A DNA stretch of 49,375 bases from contig JADMIH010000011.1 in assembly GCA_015478675.1 (NCBI GenBank), positions 1-49,375 of the forward strand, in the 5' to 3' direction. Within the stretch, counting starts at the first letter, position 1, and every line of letters begins with the position of its first letter. Under the pieces are notes generated by a model. The model did not search any database and was not told the DNA's origin. It worked only from the letters and a program-made list of their open reading frames with translations. Shown piece by piece: positions 15,201 through 24,565 of this stretch. Source of the stretch: Chloroflexota bacterium (GTDB lineage: Bacteria; Chloroflexota; Chloroflexia; QHBQ01; JADMIH01). Made by a program: the position numbers and the translations under genes.

Positions 15201-17449
15201 TCTATAATTACCTCGACTTCGCCGGGATTATCCTTCACCAGGATGCCGGTTCCGCCGTCTTGCTTCTCTATATCTATGCTCAGAGTGCTGTCAGCAAGCT
15301 TGAGGCGGTTGATCTCTACTGTGGCTATGTTGGGGAGCAGCGACGGTTTAATATACAGGCTGCGATGCGAGCTGTCAGGGTAAATACCAAGCATGGTCTG
15401 GCAAAAATGGAGAATGGAGCCTGCGGCCCACGCCTGCGGGCTGCAACTAACGGGGTATTCAGCAGGCACCGAGTAGTAGCGCAGATCGCGGGCAAAGCCG
15501 CAGTAAAGCTCAGGCAATCTGAACATCTTGAACCGGATACCTGCCTCCACAACCTGCTCCATCACCTCGGCAGCCTCTTTGTGGAAACCGTAGCGGCGCA
15601 GCCCCGCCACGATGATGGCGTTATCATGCGGCCAGACACTGCCATTGTGATAACTCATAGGGTTGAAGTGCGGCTCTTTGCTTGAGAGTGTGCGTATCCC
15701 CCAACCGCAAAGCATATCGGGCATCATCAGCCGCTCGACCACCTGAGCAGCCTTGTCGGGGTCGGCGATGCCACAGTAGAGGGCATGGCCGGGGTTTGAC
15801 GAAACACTCGGCACCTGGTGGTTAGAGCCATCGAGAGCTTGAGCGTAAAAGCCCGCTTCCGGCATCCAGAAGTCGCGGTTGAATCTCTCTCTAAGCACCT
15901 GCGCTTCTCCAGCGAGGCGCGCTCCCGTCACCTTGTCGCCCCGGCTCATCAATAGCTCGGCCATGCCCATCTTGGCGGCATAGACATAAGCCTGTGCCTC
16001 CACCAGTGCAATCGGCGGCTCCGGCAGCTTGCCGTCAACGAACTTGAGCGAGTCGTAGCTGTCCTTCCAGCCCTGGTTGCGTAGGCCCCACCGCGATTTA
16101 GAGGAATACTCGATAAATCCGTCGCCGTCCATATCGCCGTAGTTATCTATCCATTCCAGGGCGCGCATCGCGTTGGGCAGCAGGTCGCTGTAAAGGGCAT
16201 CATCGCCTGTCCAGCGCATCGTCTCGACGAAGAGCATAATGAACAAGGGCGTGGCGTCTACGGTGCCATAATATGGAGTGTGCGGGATTTCGCCCAGCTT
16301 TGCCATTTCGCCAAAGCGTATCTCGTGTAATATCTTGCCCGGCTCCTCATCACGCCAGGTGTCTACTTTGTCACCCTGATAACGAGCGAGGAACCTGAGG
16401 GTGCCCTCAGCAATGCGGGGCTTGAAAAGGAGTGTTTGCAGCCCCGTGATAAGGCTGTCGCGCCCAAAAGGAACCGAGTACCAGGGTATGCCTGCGGCAG
16501 GCAAAAGGCCGCCGGGCACGAAGTCCACAAGCACACGCAAATCGGCCAGCGAGCGGTCCAGAATGCTGTTGAAGACCTCGTTGTCGGTGCGCAGCGATGT
16601 ACTCTCGGTGTACCAATCCTCGTAATCTCGCCGCAGGTGGCGTGCATCCGCATCGAAGAGCGAAGCAGGCTGGTACTCAGAAGCGCCTTCGGGCACGGCG
16701 GTGACATTCATGAACCAGGGTTGGTGGGGAACAAGATATACCTCCCACTCAGCGTGCGCTGAAGGGGGCACAATAGTTTCTTTGATAGTAGCAGCGTTGC
16801 CAGGATAGATGGCGTCAAGCCTCTGGGCAGTCACCGGCTGCTCAGGGGCCTTCTCTATCCACATATGAGTTGGGGCAGGATCGAAAGAGATACTGGTGTG
16901 CCGGTCTATGTGGTCGAGGCCCATATATGAGAGGATAAGCACGCTACCCTCCCATCGTGGTTCATTTATGACACCGCGATTGTTACGTGGGAAGCCACGT
17001 ATGTCAAACATATCGCGGAAGTCAGCGGCGAGATTCAGGCGCAAACGCAAGCGCACAGGGAAAGGGTTATAATTGAACAACCCAATACGCTCGCGCATAC
17101 CACCCTGTATGAGGCGGTTGCGCCTCAACGAAATAGTATTCTGGAGAATGGCGCTCCCATCTTCCAGGCCGAGCGCCGGGTTGGTGAGCTGCAAGTTAGA
17201 CATGAAGTTGTGCTCACTTGATGCGGATAGGAGCACAGGTTCTTTGCCTTCGATAGTGAGGGTGTAGAGAGAGAGGTAGCGGGTATCCTTGTAGTAAAGG
17301 CCGAGACTACTCCCCTCCGGCATGTCGCCCATGCTGTTACTGGTGACAAATATCTGGTCTTCTTTCAGGACAAGCTGCTCAGAAACTTGTTCACTAGGTT
17401 GAGCCAATGGGGTGCTCCTGGGGAGTGCTAAGTGATGCGCATCGTGCAC
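15197..17449 (-). CDS. Glycogen debranching N-terminal domain protein / amylo-alpha-1,6-glucosidase-like
   Basis: This protein of up to 750 residues has the N-terminal debranching domain (IFVTSNSMGDMPEGSSLGLYY, then KDTRYLSLYTLTIEG) followed by a large (alpha/alpha)6 barrel. The latter includes WYSVPFGRDSLITGLQ near residue 325, YHNGSVWPHDNAII near 635 and a C-terminal beta region. Related proteins are annotated as amylo-alpha-1,6-glucosidases; in bacteria they may act on trehalose- or glycogen-related glucans. The longest frame starts at a GTG (17449). A TTG at 17407 has AGGAG about 7 bases upstream and is equally likely (736 residues). The promoter lies at 17498-17526. Confidence 0.85.
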   Translation of the reverse strand: MHDAHHLALPRSTPLAQPSEQVSEQLVLKEDQIFVTSNSMGDMPEGSSLGLYYKDTRYLSLYTLTIEGKEPVLLSASSEHNFMSNLQLTNPALGLEDGSAILQNTISLRRNRLIQGGMRERIGLFNYNPFPVRLRLRLNLAADFRDMFDIRGFPRNNRGVINEPRWEGSVLILSYMGLDHIDRHTSISFDPAPTHMWIEKAPEQPVTAQRLDAIYPGNAATIKETIVPPSAHAEWEVYLVPHQPWFMNVTAVPEGASEYQPASLFDADARHLRRDYEDWYTESTSLRTDNEVFNSILDRSLADLRVLVDFVPGGLLPAAGIPWYSVPFGRDSLITGLQTLLFKPRIAEGTLRFLARYQGDKVDTWRDEEPGKILHEIRFGEMAKLGEIPHTPYYGTVDATPLFIMLFVETMRWTGDDALYSDLLPNAMRALEWIDNYGDMDGDGFIEYSSKSRWGLRNQGWKDSYDSLKFVDGKLPEPPIALVEAQAYVYAAKMGMAELLMSRGDKVTGARLAGEAQVLRERFNRDFWMPEAGFYAQALDGSNHQVPSVSSNPGHALYCGIADPDKAAQVVERLMMPDMLCGWGIRTLSSKEPHFNPMSYHNGSVWPHDNAIIVAGLRRYGFHKEAAEVMEQVVEAGIRFKMFRLPELYCGFARDLRYYSVPAEYPVSCSPQAWAAGSILHFCQTMLGIYPDSSHRSLYIKPSLLPNIATVEINRLKLADSTLSIDIEKQDGGTGILVKDNPGEVEVIID

Positions 17450-17497
17450 TGCATAAATGATAGCGCGAAAGTGGTCGGCACTTCCCGCATTTGAGAG

Positions 17498-17526
17498 ATT
17501 GTAGCATAAGGACAGGGGAGTGACAA
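17498..17526 (-). promoter_or_regulatory. Promoter of the 15197-17449 operon
   Basis: On the minus strand, TTGTCA (17526-17521) and TACAAT (17503-17498) are separated by 17 bp. Copy B of the inverted-repeat element begins 14 bp upstream of the -35 hexamer. Confidence 0.65.
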
Positions 17527-17540
17527 AGGTAATGTGGCCC

Positions 17541-17829
17541 GTAACTGTTCAGAGTTGGGGTGGAGCAATCTGCAAGGAGAAGCTGTGGAGGCGTACCCTC
17601 ACCCCCGCTCACCTACCCTCACCCCATGCCCCCTCTCCCATGAAGGGAGAGGGGGCTTTAATCACCCTTGTAACCCCGTCAGGGGCCTGCTCCTGTGCAC
17701 TCAGCATGCACAAAGCCCCCTCTCCCATGAAGGGAGAGGGGGCATGGGGTGAGGGTGCGTAAGGGCAGGTGAGGATACGCCCGCACAGGCACGCCTTGAC
17801 GATTGTCCACTCTAACTCTGAATGCTTAC
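17541..17829. mobile_element. GTAAC inverted-repeat element, copy B
   Basis: This 289-bp non-coding element has a left end GTAACTGTTCAGAGTTGGGG matching copies F and G, and a right end ACTCTGAATGCTTAC. Internally it has two CCCTCTCCCATGAAGGGAGAG hairpins flanking CCCGTCAGGGGCCTGCTC, a segment also related to copy A. No 8-bp duplication is seen at its ends. Short open frames inside it are by-products of the repeat. Confidence 0.85.
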
Positions 17830-17846
17830 TCAGAGCCGCTAACAAG

Positions 17847-17918
17847 GTAACTCACCGCAGAGACGCGGAAGACGCGAAAGGGGTAATGGATCTCCTCTGC
17901 GCCCTTGCGGTGAGTTAC
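17847..17918. repeat. 72-bp inverted repeat with 13-bp arms
   Basis: GTAACTCACCGCA (17847-17859) is perfectly repeated in inverted form at 17906-17918. The inner sequence (GAGACGCGGAAGACGCG) resembles a CACCGCAGAGACGC-type repeat that I recall from many bacterial intergenic regions. It lies between copy B and psuG. No flanking duplication was seen. Confidence 0.7.
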
Positions 17919-17941
17919 TACCCAACCACGAAAGTTCGGGT

Positions 17942-17947
17942 TATACT
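17942..17947 (+). promoter_or_regulatory. -10 element of psuG, possibly leaderless
   Basis: TATACT ends 6 bases before the psuG ATG. The -35 at 17-bp spacing is TACCCA, only 3 of 6 matching. If used, the transcript would start at or next to the ATG. Confidence 0.4.
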
Positions 17948-17953
17948 GGGGAC

Positions 17954-18898
17954 ATGAATATCAAGCAGGAACTCCGGGGTCTGGTAGAGTTCAGTCCTGA
18001 AGTAGGGCAGGCGCTAAAGGAAGGGCGCGCGGTCGTTGCCCTCGAATCTACGGTAATCGCTCATGGGCTTCCACAGCCGCTCAATCTCGCGGTGGCAACA
18101 CGCATGGAGGAGGTAATCAGGGAGACAGGGGCGGTGCCCGCCACAATCGCCATCCTTGACGGCAAGATAATAGTAGGCTTAAGCTCAGAGCAGATTGAGC
18201 GCGTAGGCTCTTCGGCTGCTATTTCCAAAGCCAGCCTGCGTGACCTGCCGCTCCTGCTGGCACGTGGCGAAAGTGGAGCTACAACTGTATCAGCCACCGC
18301 ACATCTTGCCGCCCAGGTAGGGATCAAGGTTTTCGCCACCGGAGGCATAGGTGGGGTGCATAGAGGTTGGGAAGAAACCCTGGACATATCCGCAGACTTA
18401 CCGGCCCTTGCTTCCACGTCTATAGTGGTGGTTTGCGCCGGTGCCAAGTCTATACTCGACCTGCCTGCCACCCGTGAATGGCTGGAAACTCATGGCGTGC
18501 CCGTGTTAGGCTTCGGCACCAACCACTTTCCAGCCTTCTACGCCAGAGTGAGCCACCCACCACTCCCTGTGGACGCCAGGGTAGAAAGTGCCGAAGAGGT
18601 GGCAAGCGTCTTCAAGCTGCGGCGACGACTCGGCTTCATCGGCGGCGTGCTGGTATGCGTGCCGGTACCTGAAGAAGGAGCGCTCGCCACAACCGAAGTA
18701 GACCGCGACGTGCGGCACGCGCTGGAGGCTGCCCAGGAAGCAGGAGTAAGAGGGCGTGAGCTAACCCCTTTCCTCCTCAACTCTATAGCCTCATCCACAC
18801 GCGGCAGGTCGCTGCAAGCCAACCGCCTGTTGCTGGAGAACAACGCCAGTATAGGCGGGCTAATCAGCCGGGCGATTACCCCACCGCAGTTTGTCTGA
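17954..18898 (+). CDS. psuG: Pseudouridine-5'-phosphate glycosidase
   Basis: This 314-residue enzyme catalyses the reversible cleavage of pseudouridine 5'-phosphate to uracil and ribose 5-phosphate, in pseudouridine catabolism. The sequence matches the family along its length: VALESTVIAHGLPQP near residue 29, GAVPATIAILDGKI near 56, ATGGIGGVHRG near 132 and the C-terminal LTPFLLNSI near 273. The usual partner, a PfkB-type pseudouridine kinase (PsuK), is not adjacent, so it is either elsewhere or absent. The gene follows an intergenic region packed with repeats. Confidence 0.95.
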   Translation: MNIKQELRGLVEFSPEVGQALKEGRAVVALESTVIAHGLPQPLNLAVATRMEEVIRETGAVPATIAILDGKIIVGLSSEQIERVGSSAAISKASLRDLPLLLARGESGATTVSATAHLAAQVGIKVFATGGIGGVHRGWEETLDISADLPALASTSIVVVCAGAKSILDLPATREWLETHGVPVLGFGTNHFPAFYARVSHPPLPVDARVESAEEVASVFKLRRRLGFIGGVLVCVPVPEEGALATTEVDRDVRHALEAAQEAGVRGRELTPFLLNSIASSTRGRSLQANRLLLENNASIGGLISRAITPPQFV

Positions 18899-18911
18899 GA
18901 GGGACCCATAG

Positions 18912-18972
18912 TGCGTAATGTGTAGTGGATCAGGCAAAGATATGCTTTGCCTGTACCGAGACGTATTACGCA
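18912..18972. repeat. Nested inverted repeat between psuG and the WecA-type gene
   Basis: An inner hairpin CAGGCAAAG (18931-18939) pairs with CTTTGCCTG (18945-18953) around a 5-base loop. An outer pair is TGCGTAAT (18912-18919) with ATTACGCA (18965-18972). It could terminate psuG transcription, although no T-run follows. Confidence 0.55.
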
Positions 18973-18986
18973 TCACTCAGTATTAA

Positions 18987-20255
18987 GTGCGCAATACGAG
19001 GATATCTTTGCCTCCCAACTTTTTTGCTACTGTGGCGCTCGTATTTGGAGCAACCTTGCTCGTTTCGCTAGGGCTTACCCCTCTGGTGCGGCGGGTAGCT
19101 TTGCGGCGCGGGCTGCTCGACATGCCAGGCGAGGCGCGGCGGGTGCATAAGGTGGCGGTGCCCAGGCTTGGCGGGCTGGCGATATACGCTGCTTTTGCGG
19201 CAGGTGTGATGGTCATGTTCGCGGCGGGCGTGCAAAATGCCCACATGAGCGAGAGCGGCAACGGTCGCTTCGAGCCAAGCCGCATTCTCTTTTTCCTGCT
19301 GGGGGCGGGTATTATCACAGTGGTGATGGCTGTGGACGACATGCGCGGTATCCGGCCTCTGCCCCGGCTCATCTGGCAAATAGGAGCCGCTTTGCTGGTG
19401 ATAGTTCCCGGCCTCTTGTGGCCCGGCGGCCCTAACGCGCAGCGCAACGGCCAACTGGAAGCTGCCGGTACTCTCCACTTTGACCAGGGCGCGGGCGTAA
19501 TAGCTACGAGCGTGCAAAGCCCTCTTGGAGGTGGCGCTATAAACTTACCTATTATTCTGGCTGTGCTTTTCACCACCTTCTGGATAGTGGGCATGACCAA
19601 CACTATCAACTGGATAGATGGCCTCGATGGTCTGGCGGCGGGGGTAACTGTGGTGGCTTGCGGGGTGCTTTTCCTGCTGACTGTCTTGCTGAAGCAGTAC
19701 ACCCTGGCCTATTTGCCGTTGATACTGGGGGCGGCTACCCTCGGTTTTTTGCCCTACAATGTCCACCCGGCACGTATTTTCATGGGGGACTCGGGGGCTA
19801 TGTTCCTCGGCTTCTCTCTGGCCGTTATATCAATAATCGGCGGTGCGAAGCTCGCTGCCGCTCTGCTTGTCCTCGGCATACCGATATTCGACGGTATATA
19901 TATGATGATCTACAGGCTCTATCGCGGGCGCTCGCCTATGTCCTCCGACAGAGGCCATCTCCATCACCGCTTGCTGGACATAGGGCTTAGCCAACAGCAG
20001 GTTGTGATGATCTTCTACTTGCTCTCTGCAACTTTCGGGATAATAGAGTTGCTCCTCCCGACAAGCCAGTTAGAGATATTTGGGGTGTCGCTGTCGAGCG
20101 GCTCGTTCAGACTTTTTGCGTTGGCTGCCCTTGTCATAGTGCTGGTAGCGTTGATGATATACATTACCCGGCGCAGCTTCGACCGTGTGAGCACAGGTGG
20201 AAGCGGAACGCCCGGCGAAGGCGACGGGGGCACTACGGGCGCCCCCAAGCTGTAA
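18987..20255 (+). CDS. WecA/TagO-type undecaprenyl-phosphate sugar-1-phosphate transferase
   Basis: This 422-residue polytopic membrane enzyme of the MraY/WecA family transfers a sugar 1-phosphate (often GlcNAc or GalNAc) from UDP-sugar to undecaprenyl phosphate, the first step of many surface glycans. It has about ten transmembrane helices. Family marks are VHKVAVPRLGGLAIY near residue 53, the Mg-binding DDMRGIRPLP near 115, NTINWIDGLDGLAAG near 205, FMGDSGAMFLG near 265 and the HLHHR loop near 325. The C-terminus is a hydrophilic Gly-rich tail. The annotated start is GTG 18987. A TTG at 19008 with GAGGA upstream is possible. rsmE follows after 17 bp. Confidence 0.9.
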   Translation: MRNTRISLPPNFFATVALVFGATLLVSLGLTPLVRRVALRRGLLDMPGEARRVHKVAVPRLGGLAIYAAFAAGVMVMFAAGVQNAHMSESGNGRFEPSRILFFLLGAGIITVVMAVDDMRGIRPLPRLIWQIGAALLVIVPGLLWPGGPNAQRNGQLEAAGTLHFDQGAGVIATSVQSPLGGGAINLPIILAVLFTTFWIVGMTNTINWIDGLDGLAAGVTVVACGVLFLLTVLLKQYTLAYLPLILGAATLGFLPYNVHPARIFMGDSGAMFLGFSLAVISIIGGAKLAAALLVLGIPIFDGIYMMIYRLYRGRSPMSSDRGHLHHRLLDIGLSQQQVVMIFYLLSATFGIIELLLPTSQLEIFGVSLSSGSFRLFALAALVIVLVALMIYITRRSFDRVSTGGSGTPGEGDGGTTGAPKL

Positions 20256-20272
20256 CGCTCTTTCCCTAATCT

Positions 20273-21043
20273 ATGCAGCGCTTCTTCGTTTCCCCCGATA
20301 CCTTCTCCACAGGCCAGGTGCGACTCACCGGCGACACGGCCCGCCAGATAAGCAGAGTATTGCGTATGCGGCCCGGCGATGAGCTACTGCTTCTCGATGG
20401 GAGCGGAATGGAGTACAAAGCCAGGCTCACTACCCTCGACAAAGAGGATGTGTGGTGTGAGATGCTGGAGAAACATGCAGGGAGCGCCGAGCCTTTCCAC
20501 AGAGTAGACCTCTATTTATCTTTGCTCAACAAGCCTGATAAGTTCGAGTGGGCATTGCAGAAGTGCACTGAATTGGGCGCTGCTCGCTTTATACCTGTGG
20601 TAGCAGAGCGCAGCATAGCCGATGCCCCCGGCCCGGGGCGGCAGGAGCGCTGGGAGCGCATCATTCAGGAAGCCGCCGAGCAGAGCGGCCGCTCCACTTT
20701 GCCCTCTCTATCGGAAGCTATACCTCTCAAGAAGGCGATTGTTATGGAGGGAGAGCGGGTTCGCGCAACGCCTGGCGGGGCGCATCTCGCCATAATGCCG
20801 GCGCTGAGAGCCGCACACTCTCTCCATGACTTACTCACCGCCTCTGAGGGCACAGTACGCTCAACAAGCCTTTTCATTGGGCCTGAAGGCGGCTTCTCCG
20901 AGTCGGAGCTTGGCATGGCGCAAGACTGCGGCATACACCTGCTGACGCTAGGCTCCCGCACTTTGCGTGCCGAAACCGCTGCGGTTGCAACGCTCACAAT
21001 AGTGACGTACGCGTTCGGGGAGATGGGTGGACAATTCGTCTAA
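20273..21043 (+). CDS. rsmE: 16S rRNA (uracil-1498-N3)-methyltransferase
   Basis: This 256-residue SPOUT-class methyltransferase methylates U1498 of 16S rRNA. The N-terminal PUA-like part starts MQRFFVSPDTF with HxLRxx-like DTARQISRVLRM. The SPOUT knot is at the C-terminus with IGPEGGFSESEL near residue 206 and LGSRTLRAETAAVA near 232, the S-adenosylmethionine site. The length and motifs are standard. It lies 17 bp after the WecA-type gene with no clear ribosome-binding site, so it probably belongs to that operon. Confidence 0.95.
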   Translation: MQRFFVSPDTFSTGQVRLTGDTARQISRVLRMRPGDELLLLDGSGMEYKARLTTLDKEDVWCEMLEKHAGSAEPFHRVDLYLSLLNKPDKFEWALQKCTELGAARFIPVVAERSIADAPGPGRQERWERIIQEAAEQSGRSTLPSLSEAIPLKKAIVMEGERVRATPGGAHLAIMPALRAAHSLHDLLTASEGTVRSTSLFIGPEGGFSESELGMAQDCGIHLLTLGSRTLRAETAAVATLTIVTYAFGEMGGQFV

Positions 21044-21111
21044 CGCCGTTATCCGGTGACAAGATAAACCACTTTGTCACTGTTCAACCGGGCACAGGAA
21101 GGACAAAAGAA

Positions 21112-21735
21112 ATGGCGAAGTTGCACTCTATAGACGCTAATAAGCTTGCGCAGCGATTCTTTTCCGGCGATGACGCGACCAAGCTTGTCGCGGAGGAGTA
21201 TACAAGGGAAGAAGTGATTAGCTACATGCGGGACAAGTTGAAGCAAGTGGATGCTCTTGTTAAGAGCATGTCCGCTACGCAGCTACTTTACAAACCTGCC
21301 GGTGTGCCAACAGGCCCGGACGCCAGCGGTAACGAGACGCATTTCGATACATCAGAGATCGTCACGCACCTGGCGAGCGGAATAACCTTCCACTGGTGGG
21401 GCATCACACGCGCTGTGGGCGATGAGCGGCCAAAATACCCCAAAGCGCCCGAAAGGGCCAGGATTACAGGCACGAAAGGCAATATCATGGGCGCAGGCGG
21501 GTGGAGCGGCGACTCGCCTGCTCAACTAATCGAGCTGCTGGACGACACGGCGAGCCGCTTCCTGACCTACGTGGAAACCCTGCCCGAAGAAAGCTATAAG
21601 CAAACCACTTCCAGCTTCGGCATTTTCCACGATATGACGCCGCATAGCTGGCTCTTCCTCGACGCTATACACATTGGGATGCACTTTCAGCAGATGCAGA
21701 ATATGCGGTCCCAGCCCGACTATCCGTCACGCTAG
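21112..21735 (+). CDS. DinB-like four-helix protein
   Basis: This 207-residue soluble protein resembles DinB/YfiT-type putative metal-dependent proteins. The C-terminal helix carries HIGMHFQQMQNMRSQPDYP, with His residues typical of the metal-binding helix. An earlier His is in SEIVTHLASGITFHWW near residue 85. The function of the family is mostly thiol transfer or unknown. AGGAAGGA lies about 8 bases before the ATG. The next gene is convergent, with 10 bp between stops. Confidence 0.65.
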   Translation: MAKLHSIDANKLAQRFFSGDDATKLVAEEYTREEVISYMRDKLKQVDALVKSMSATQLLYKPAGVPTGPDASGNETHFDTSEIVTHLASGITFHWWGITRAVGDERPKYPKAPERARITGTKGNIMGAGGWSGDSPAQLIELLDDTASRFLTYVETLPEESYKQTTSSFGIFHDMTPHSWLFLDAIHIGMHFQQMQNMRSQPDYPSR

Positions 21736-21745
21736 ACCCTTGCAG

Positions 21746-22537
21746 CTAGCGGTGCAGACCGAACATTGACCAGATTTGCTGTAGCACCTGCAAGATGAAG
21801 GGTAAGCTTATCGCCGCCAGCAAGATACCATAGATTATCCTGATCCAGGGCGGCGGGCCTGTATAATGGGTATTATAGTCGTTATGGCGTCGGCTGGATA
21901 AGCCTGCGCTTTGCTTGCTTGAGTATGCCTCACTTTTGGGAAGGTAGCTACCGCCCCCCGCCTGCTCCTGATCACCATCTGCCCAGTACCAACCTGGCTC
22001 CTGGTTTTCAGGGTTAGAAGTCTCCTGCTGGTTAGGGAGATTATGTATCATGCTCCAACCCTGGGGTAATGTACTGCGGGAAGGCCGGTCTTGCTCTGTT
22101 CCCTCGCTTTCGTATTGCTCTACGTTAGCATCATCAAACTCTGCCTCCCAGGGCTGAGAGGTCATGTTTTCCGAAGGTGCAGAGTAGACGAGCTGCCGTG
22201 CTTGCTCCAGGAAGTGTCGTGGCACCCTCAGGTCATAGGGGACGAAGTCGTTGCCGGTGAACTGCCCTATGTCCGCGCTTGGAGCTCGCAGCATCAGCAC
22301 AGGTATGCCTGCATCCTGAAGCTGGCTCCTGAGCAGGTTGCCAATAATGGCGTTGGGCACATTGGTAGCCACAGTCCACTCCGGGTCCTCATCAGGACCC
22401 AGCCTGTCTACTACATCACCACTTTCCTGGGGAGGCAGCGGCCTCCCAATAGAGACGTTGCAATCAGGGCATACCTCTATCCAGGGTTCATATTCATAGC
22501 CGCATTGTGGGCAGAGATGTCGGTTTTTGTCTTCCAT
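21746..22537 (-). CDS. Zinc-ribbon / DUF2007 membrane protein
   Basis: This 263-residue protein has an N-terminal zinc ribbon (CPQCGYEYEPWIEVCPDC, residues 9-26). A DUF2007-like domain follows (about 52-118), seen as WTVATNVPNAIIGNLLRSQL followed by GIPVLM and YDLRVPRHFLEQARQL. A polar Gln/Ser/Tyr-rich region comes next. A C-terminal transmembrane helix (about 235-255) would anchor it with the domains in the cytoplasm. DUF2007 is sometimes described as a putative signal-transducing domain; no activity is known. The ATG lacks an obvious ribosome-binding site. Confidence 0.65.
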   Translation of the reverse strand: MEDKNRHLCPQCGYEYEPWIEVCPDCNVSIGRPLPPQESGDVVDRLGPDEDPEWTVATNVPNAIIGNLLRSQLQDAGIPVLMLRAPSADIGQFTGNDFVPYDLRVPRHFLEQARQLVYSAPSENMTSQPWEAEFDDANVEQYESEGTEQDRPSRSTLPQGWSMIHNLPNQQETSNPENQEPGWYWADGDQEQAGGGSYLPKSEAYSSKQSAGLSSRRHNDYNTHYTGPPPWIRIIYGILLAAISLPFILQVLQQIWSMFGLHR

Positions 22538-22739
22538 ATCAGTCTGTAGTCCGTCGTCAATAGTCAGTCGTCAGTTAGCACACTTATATTATAAGCTATT
22601 TGGACCTCTTACGCCGTAACTCATAAGCTACCATACGAGCGACAGACGGGCGAGCGCACGAGCTCTGCTTCTACACCTTCTTACGTAAATCCTATAGCGT
22701 CCACGCGCTTGTTGCGTTCACGCCTCAATTTAGATGCGC

Positions 22740-22975
22740 TCACCGGGCCAGGATGTGCAAAACCGTTGGCGCGGCTAGAAGGGGGTGTAACATTCTGGCA
22801 CCTTTAAGCCGGGACAGGGAGCTTGGCAAGGAGTGGCCCATGAAAAATCTTGCACCTTGCTGCGACCCCGTTCCAACGTACGGGGAGGCTAAGTGGGTGT
22901 GGGTGTCGGCTATTCGCCTGGTTGCAGGTAGCTTTTTGCTACATCAAGCAACCCGCAACTCATATTGTGTATGAC
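22740..22975 (+). other. Intergenic region with strong nested hairpins, candidate structured RNA
   Basis: The 532-bp gap between divergent genes (22538-23069) contains no convincing ORF other than the small one described next. Two hairpins stand out. CCCCGT (22866-22871) pairs with ACGGGG (22880-22885). A nested stem pairs GGTTGC (22920-22925) with GCAACC (22948-22953), enclosing GTAGC-TTTTT-GCTAC (22928-22942). I could not match it to RNase P, tmRNA, SRP or 6S RNA by eye. It may be a leader of the pyrR transcript or an independent RNA. Confidence 0.3.
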
Positions 22976-23069
22976 ATGTCCCAAAGGCTGAAGGCTGAAG
23001 ATCCGCACAGCTCTTAAAGCGCTACGCACTACTTAGGTACAACGTCTCATCAGGAGGAAGGTGATTTTT

Positions 23070-23746
<677 letters not shown>

Positions 23747-23757
23747 CTACAGGATGA

Positions 23758-23786
23758 AAATGAGACCTCCTGGGATAGTCTCATTT
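23758..23786. terminator. Hairpin between convergent pyrR and TPR genes
   Basis: AAATGAGAC (23758-23766) pairs with GTCTCATTT (23778-23786) with an 11-base loop, between two convergent stop codons. The short A and T runs at the base make it a weak bidirectional terminator candidate. Confidence 0.55.
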
Positions 23787-23831
23787 GTGGTTTCGGGGCA
23801 ACGTTATACTGTCAGGAGCTTACCGGCTTAC

Positions 23832-24515
23832 CTATGGTACAGGCTGCGTGGCAGGCTGAGGAGCGACGACTGGCGGCGCAGCAGTTGGGGTGGTGGCGCT
23901 GGTGGCTGGCGCCAATGTTGCGCTTATAGTTGTTGGCGAGGCCCCCACTGCTCCACCATTGGTGACTGTGCTTGTTAAAGAGACGGTACCGGTAACTACC
24001 TGGGTGAGAGCTACAGCGGTCTGCGCCTTGTTGTTGTACTGCTGAATCAGACTCTGAGCTTCAGGGGCGAAGGACCCACTGGGGCTGAGGCTCAATGCCT
24101 GCTGCAACTGAGCGAGCGCTCCTACATAGTTGGGGTTAGGAACGTTGAGCATCGCCTTGCCGAGGTTGAAGTGTACGCTCGGGTTGCTTTGATCCTGGCT
24201 CAAAGCAAGATAGGCGTTGTAATAACTGGTCGCGCTAATCCACTGCCCTGCCGCGACTGCCTGGTCAGCCTGGTTTAAGAGTGTCTGGAAGTTAGCATTT
24301 ACAGTAGGTATGGTGACGCCAGGCACAGAGGTGCTAGCCGGTGTGCTGCCGCTGACGCCTATCTGCTCTACTATTTCGGCGTACACTGTGCCAAGAACGA
24401 GAATCCCGACAATAGCGAGCGCCCCAACTTTTCGTAATAGGACACGTGTGCGGCGGCGTGCATCTGAGCGGCGTTTGGCTGCGGCCTTTGTTGTGGCTCT
24501 TCTGGATGTAGACAT
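23832..24515 (-). CDS. Membrane-anchored TPR-like protein
   Basis: This 227-residue protein has a very basic N-terminus (residues 1-29, Arg/Lys/Thr). One transmembrane helix follows (about 30-47), then an extracytoplasmic region with two tetratricopeptide-like helix pairs (about 75-150; YYNAYLALSQDQSN, HFNLGKAML, ALAQLQQALSLSP). The tail is Thr/Ala/Pro-rich. It probably acts as a scaffold at the cell surface; no enzymatic motif is present. A TTGTCG/TACAAT promoter ends 7 bases before the ATG, so the mRNA is probably leaderless. Confidence 0.65.
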   Translation of the reverse strand: MSTSRRATTKAAAKRRSDARRRTRVLLRKVGALAIVGILVLGTVYAEIVEQIGVSGSTPASTSVPGVTIPTVNANFQTLLNQADQAVAAGQWISATSYYNAYLALSQDQSNPSVHFNLGKAMLNVPNPNYVGALAQLQQALSLSPSGSFAPEAQSLIQQYNNKAQTAVALTQVVTGTVSLTSTVTNGGAVGASPTTISATLAPATSATTPTAAPPVVAPQPATQPVP

Positions 24516-24522
24516 GCTTCAC

Positions 24523-24551
24523 ATTGTACCAAATCAGGCACAGATCGACAA
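24523..24551 (-). promoter_or_regulatory. Promoter of the TPR gene, probably leaderless
   Basis: On the minus strand, TTGTCG (24551-24546) and TACAAT (24528-24523) are separated by 17 bp. The -10 ends 7 bases before the ATG at 24515. The left end of the degenerate element C begins 14 bp above the -35. Confidence 0.6.
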
Positions 24552-24565
24552 GGTGAAGGAAGCTG

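Noticed and set aside
17534..17845. Overlapping open frames of 70-80 residues in the copy B region on both strands
   Set aside because: They are translations of the repeat (CCCTCTCCC hairpins) and recur in copies A, D and E with disrupted frames, so they are not genes.
22753..22974. 73-residue open frame in the gap before pyrR
   Set aside because: It has no ribosome-binding site and lies across the hairpins; composition is not protein-like. The micro-ORF at 23070 is much better supported.
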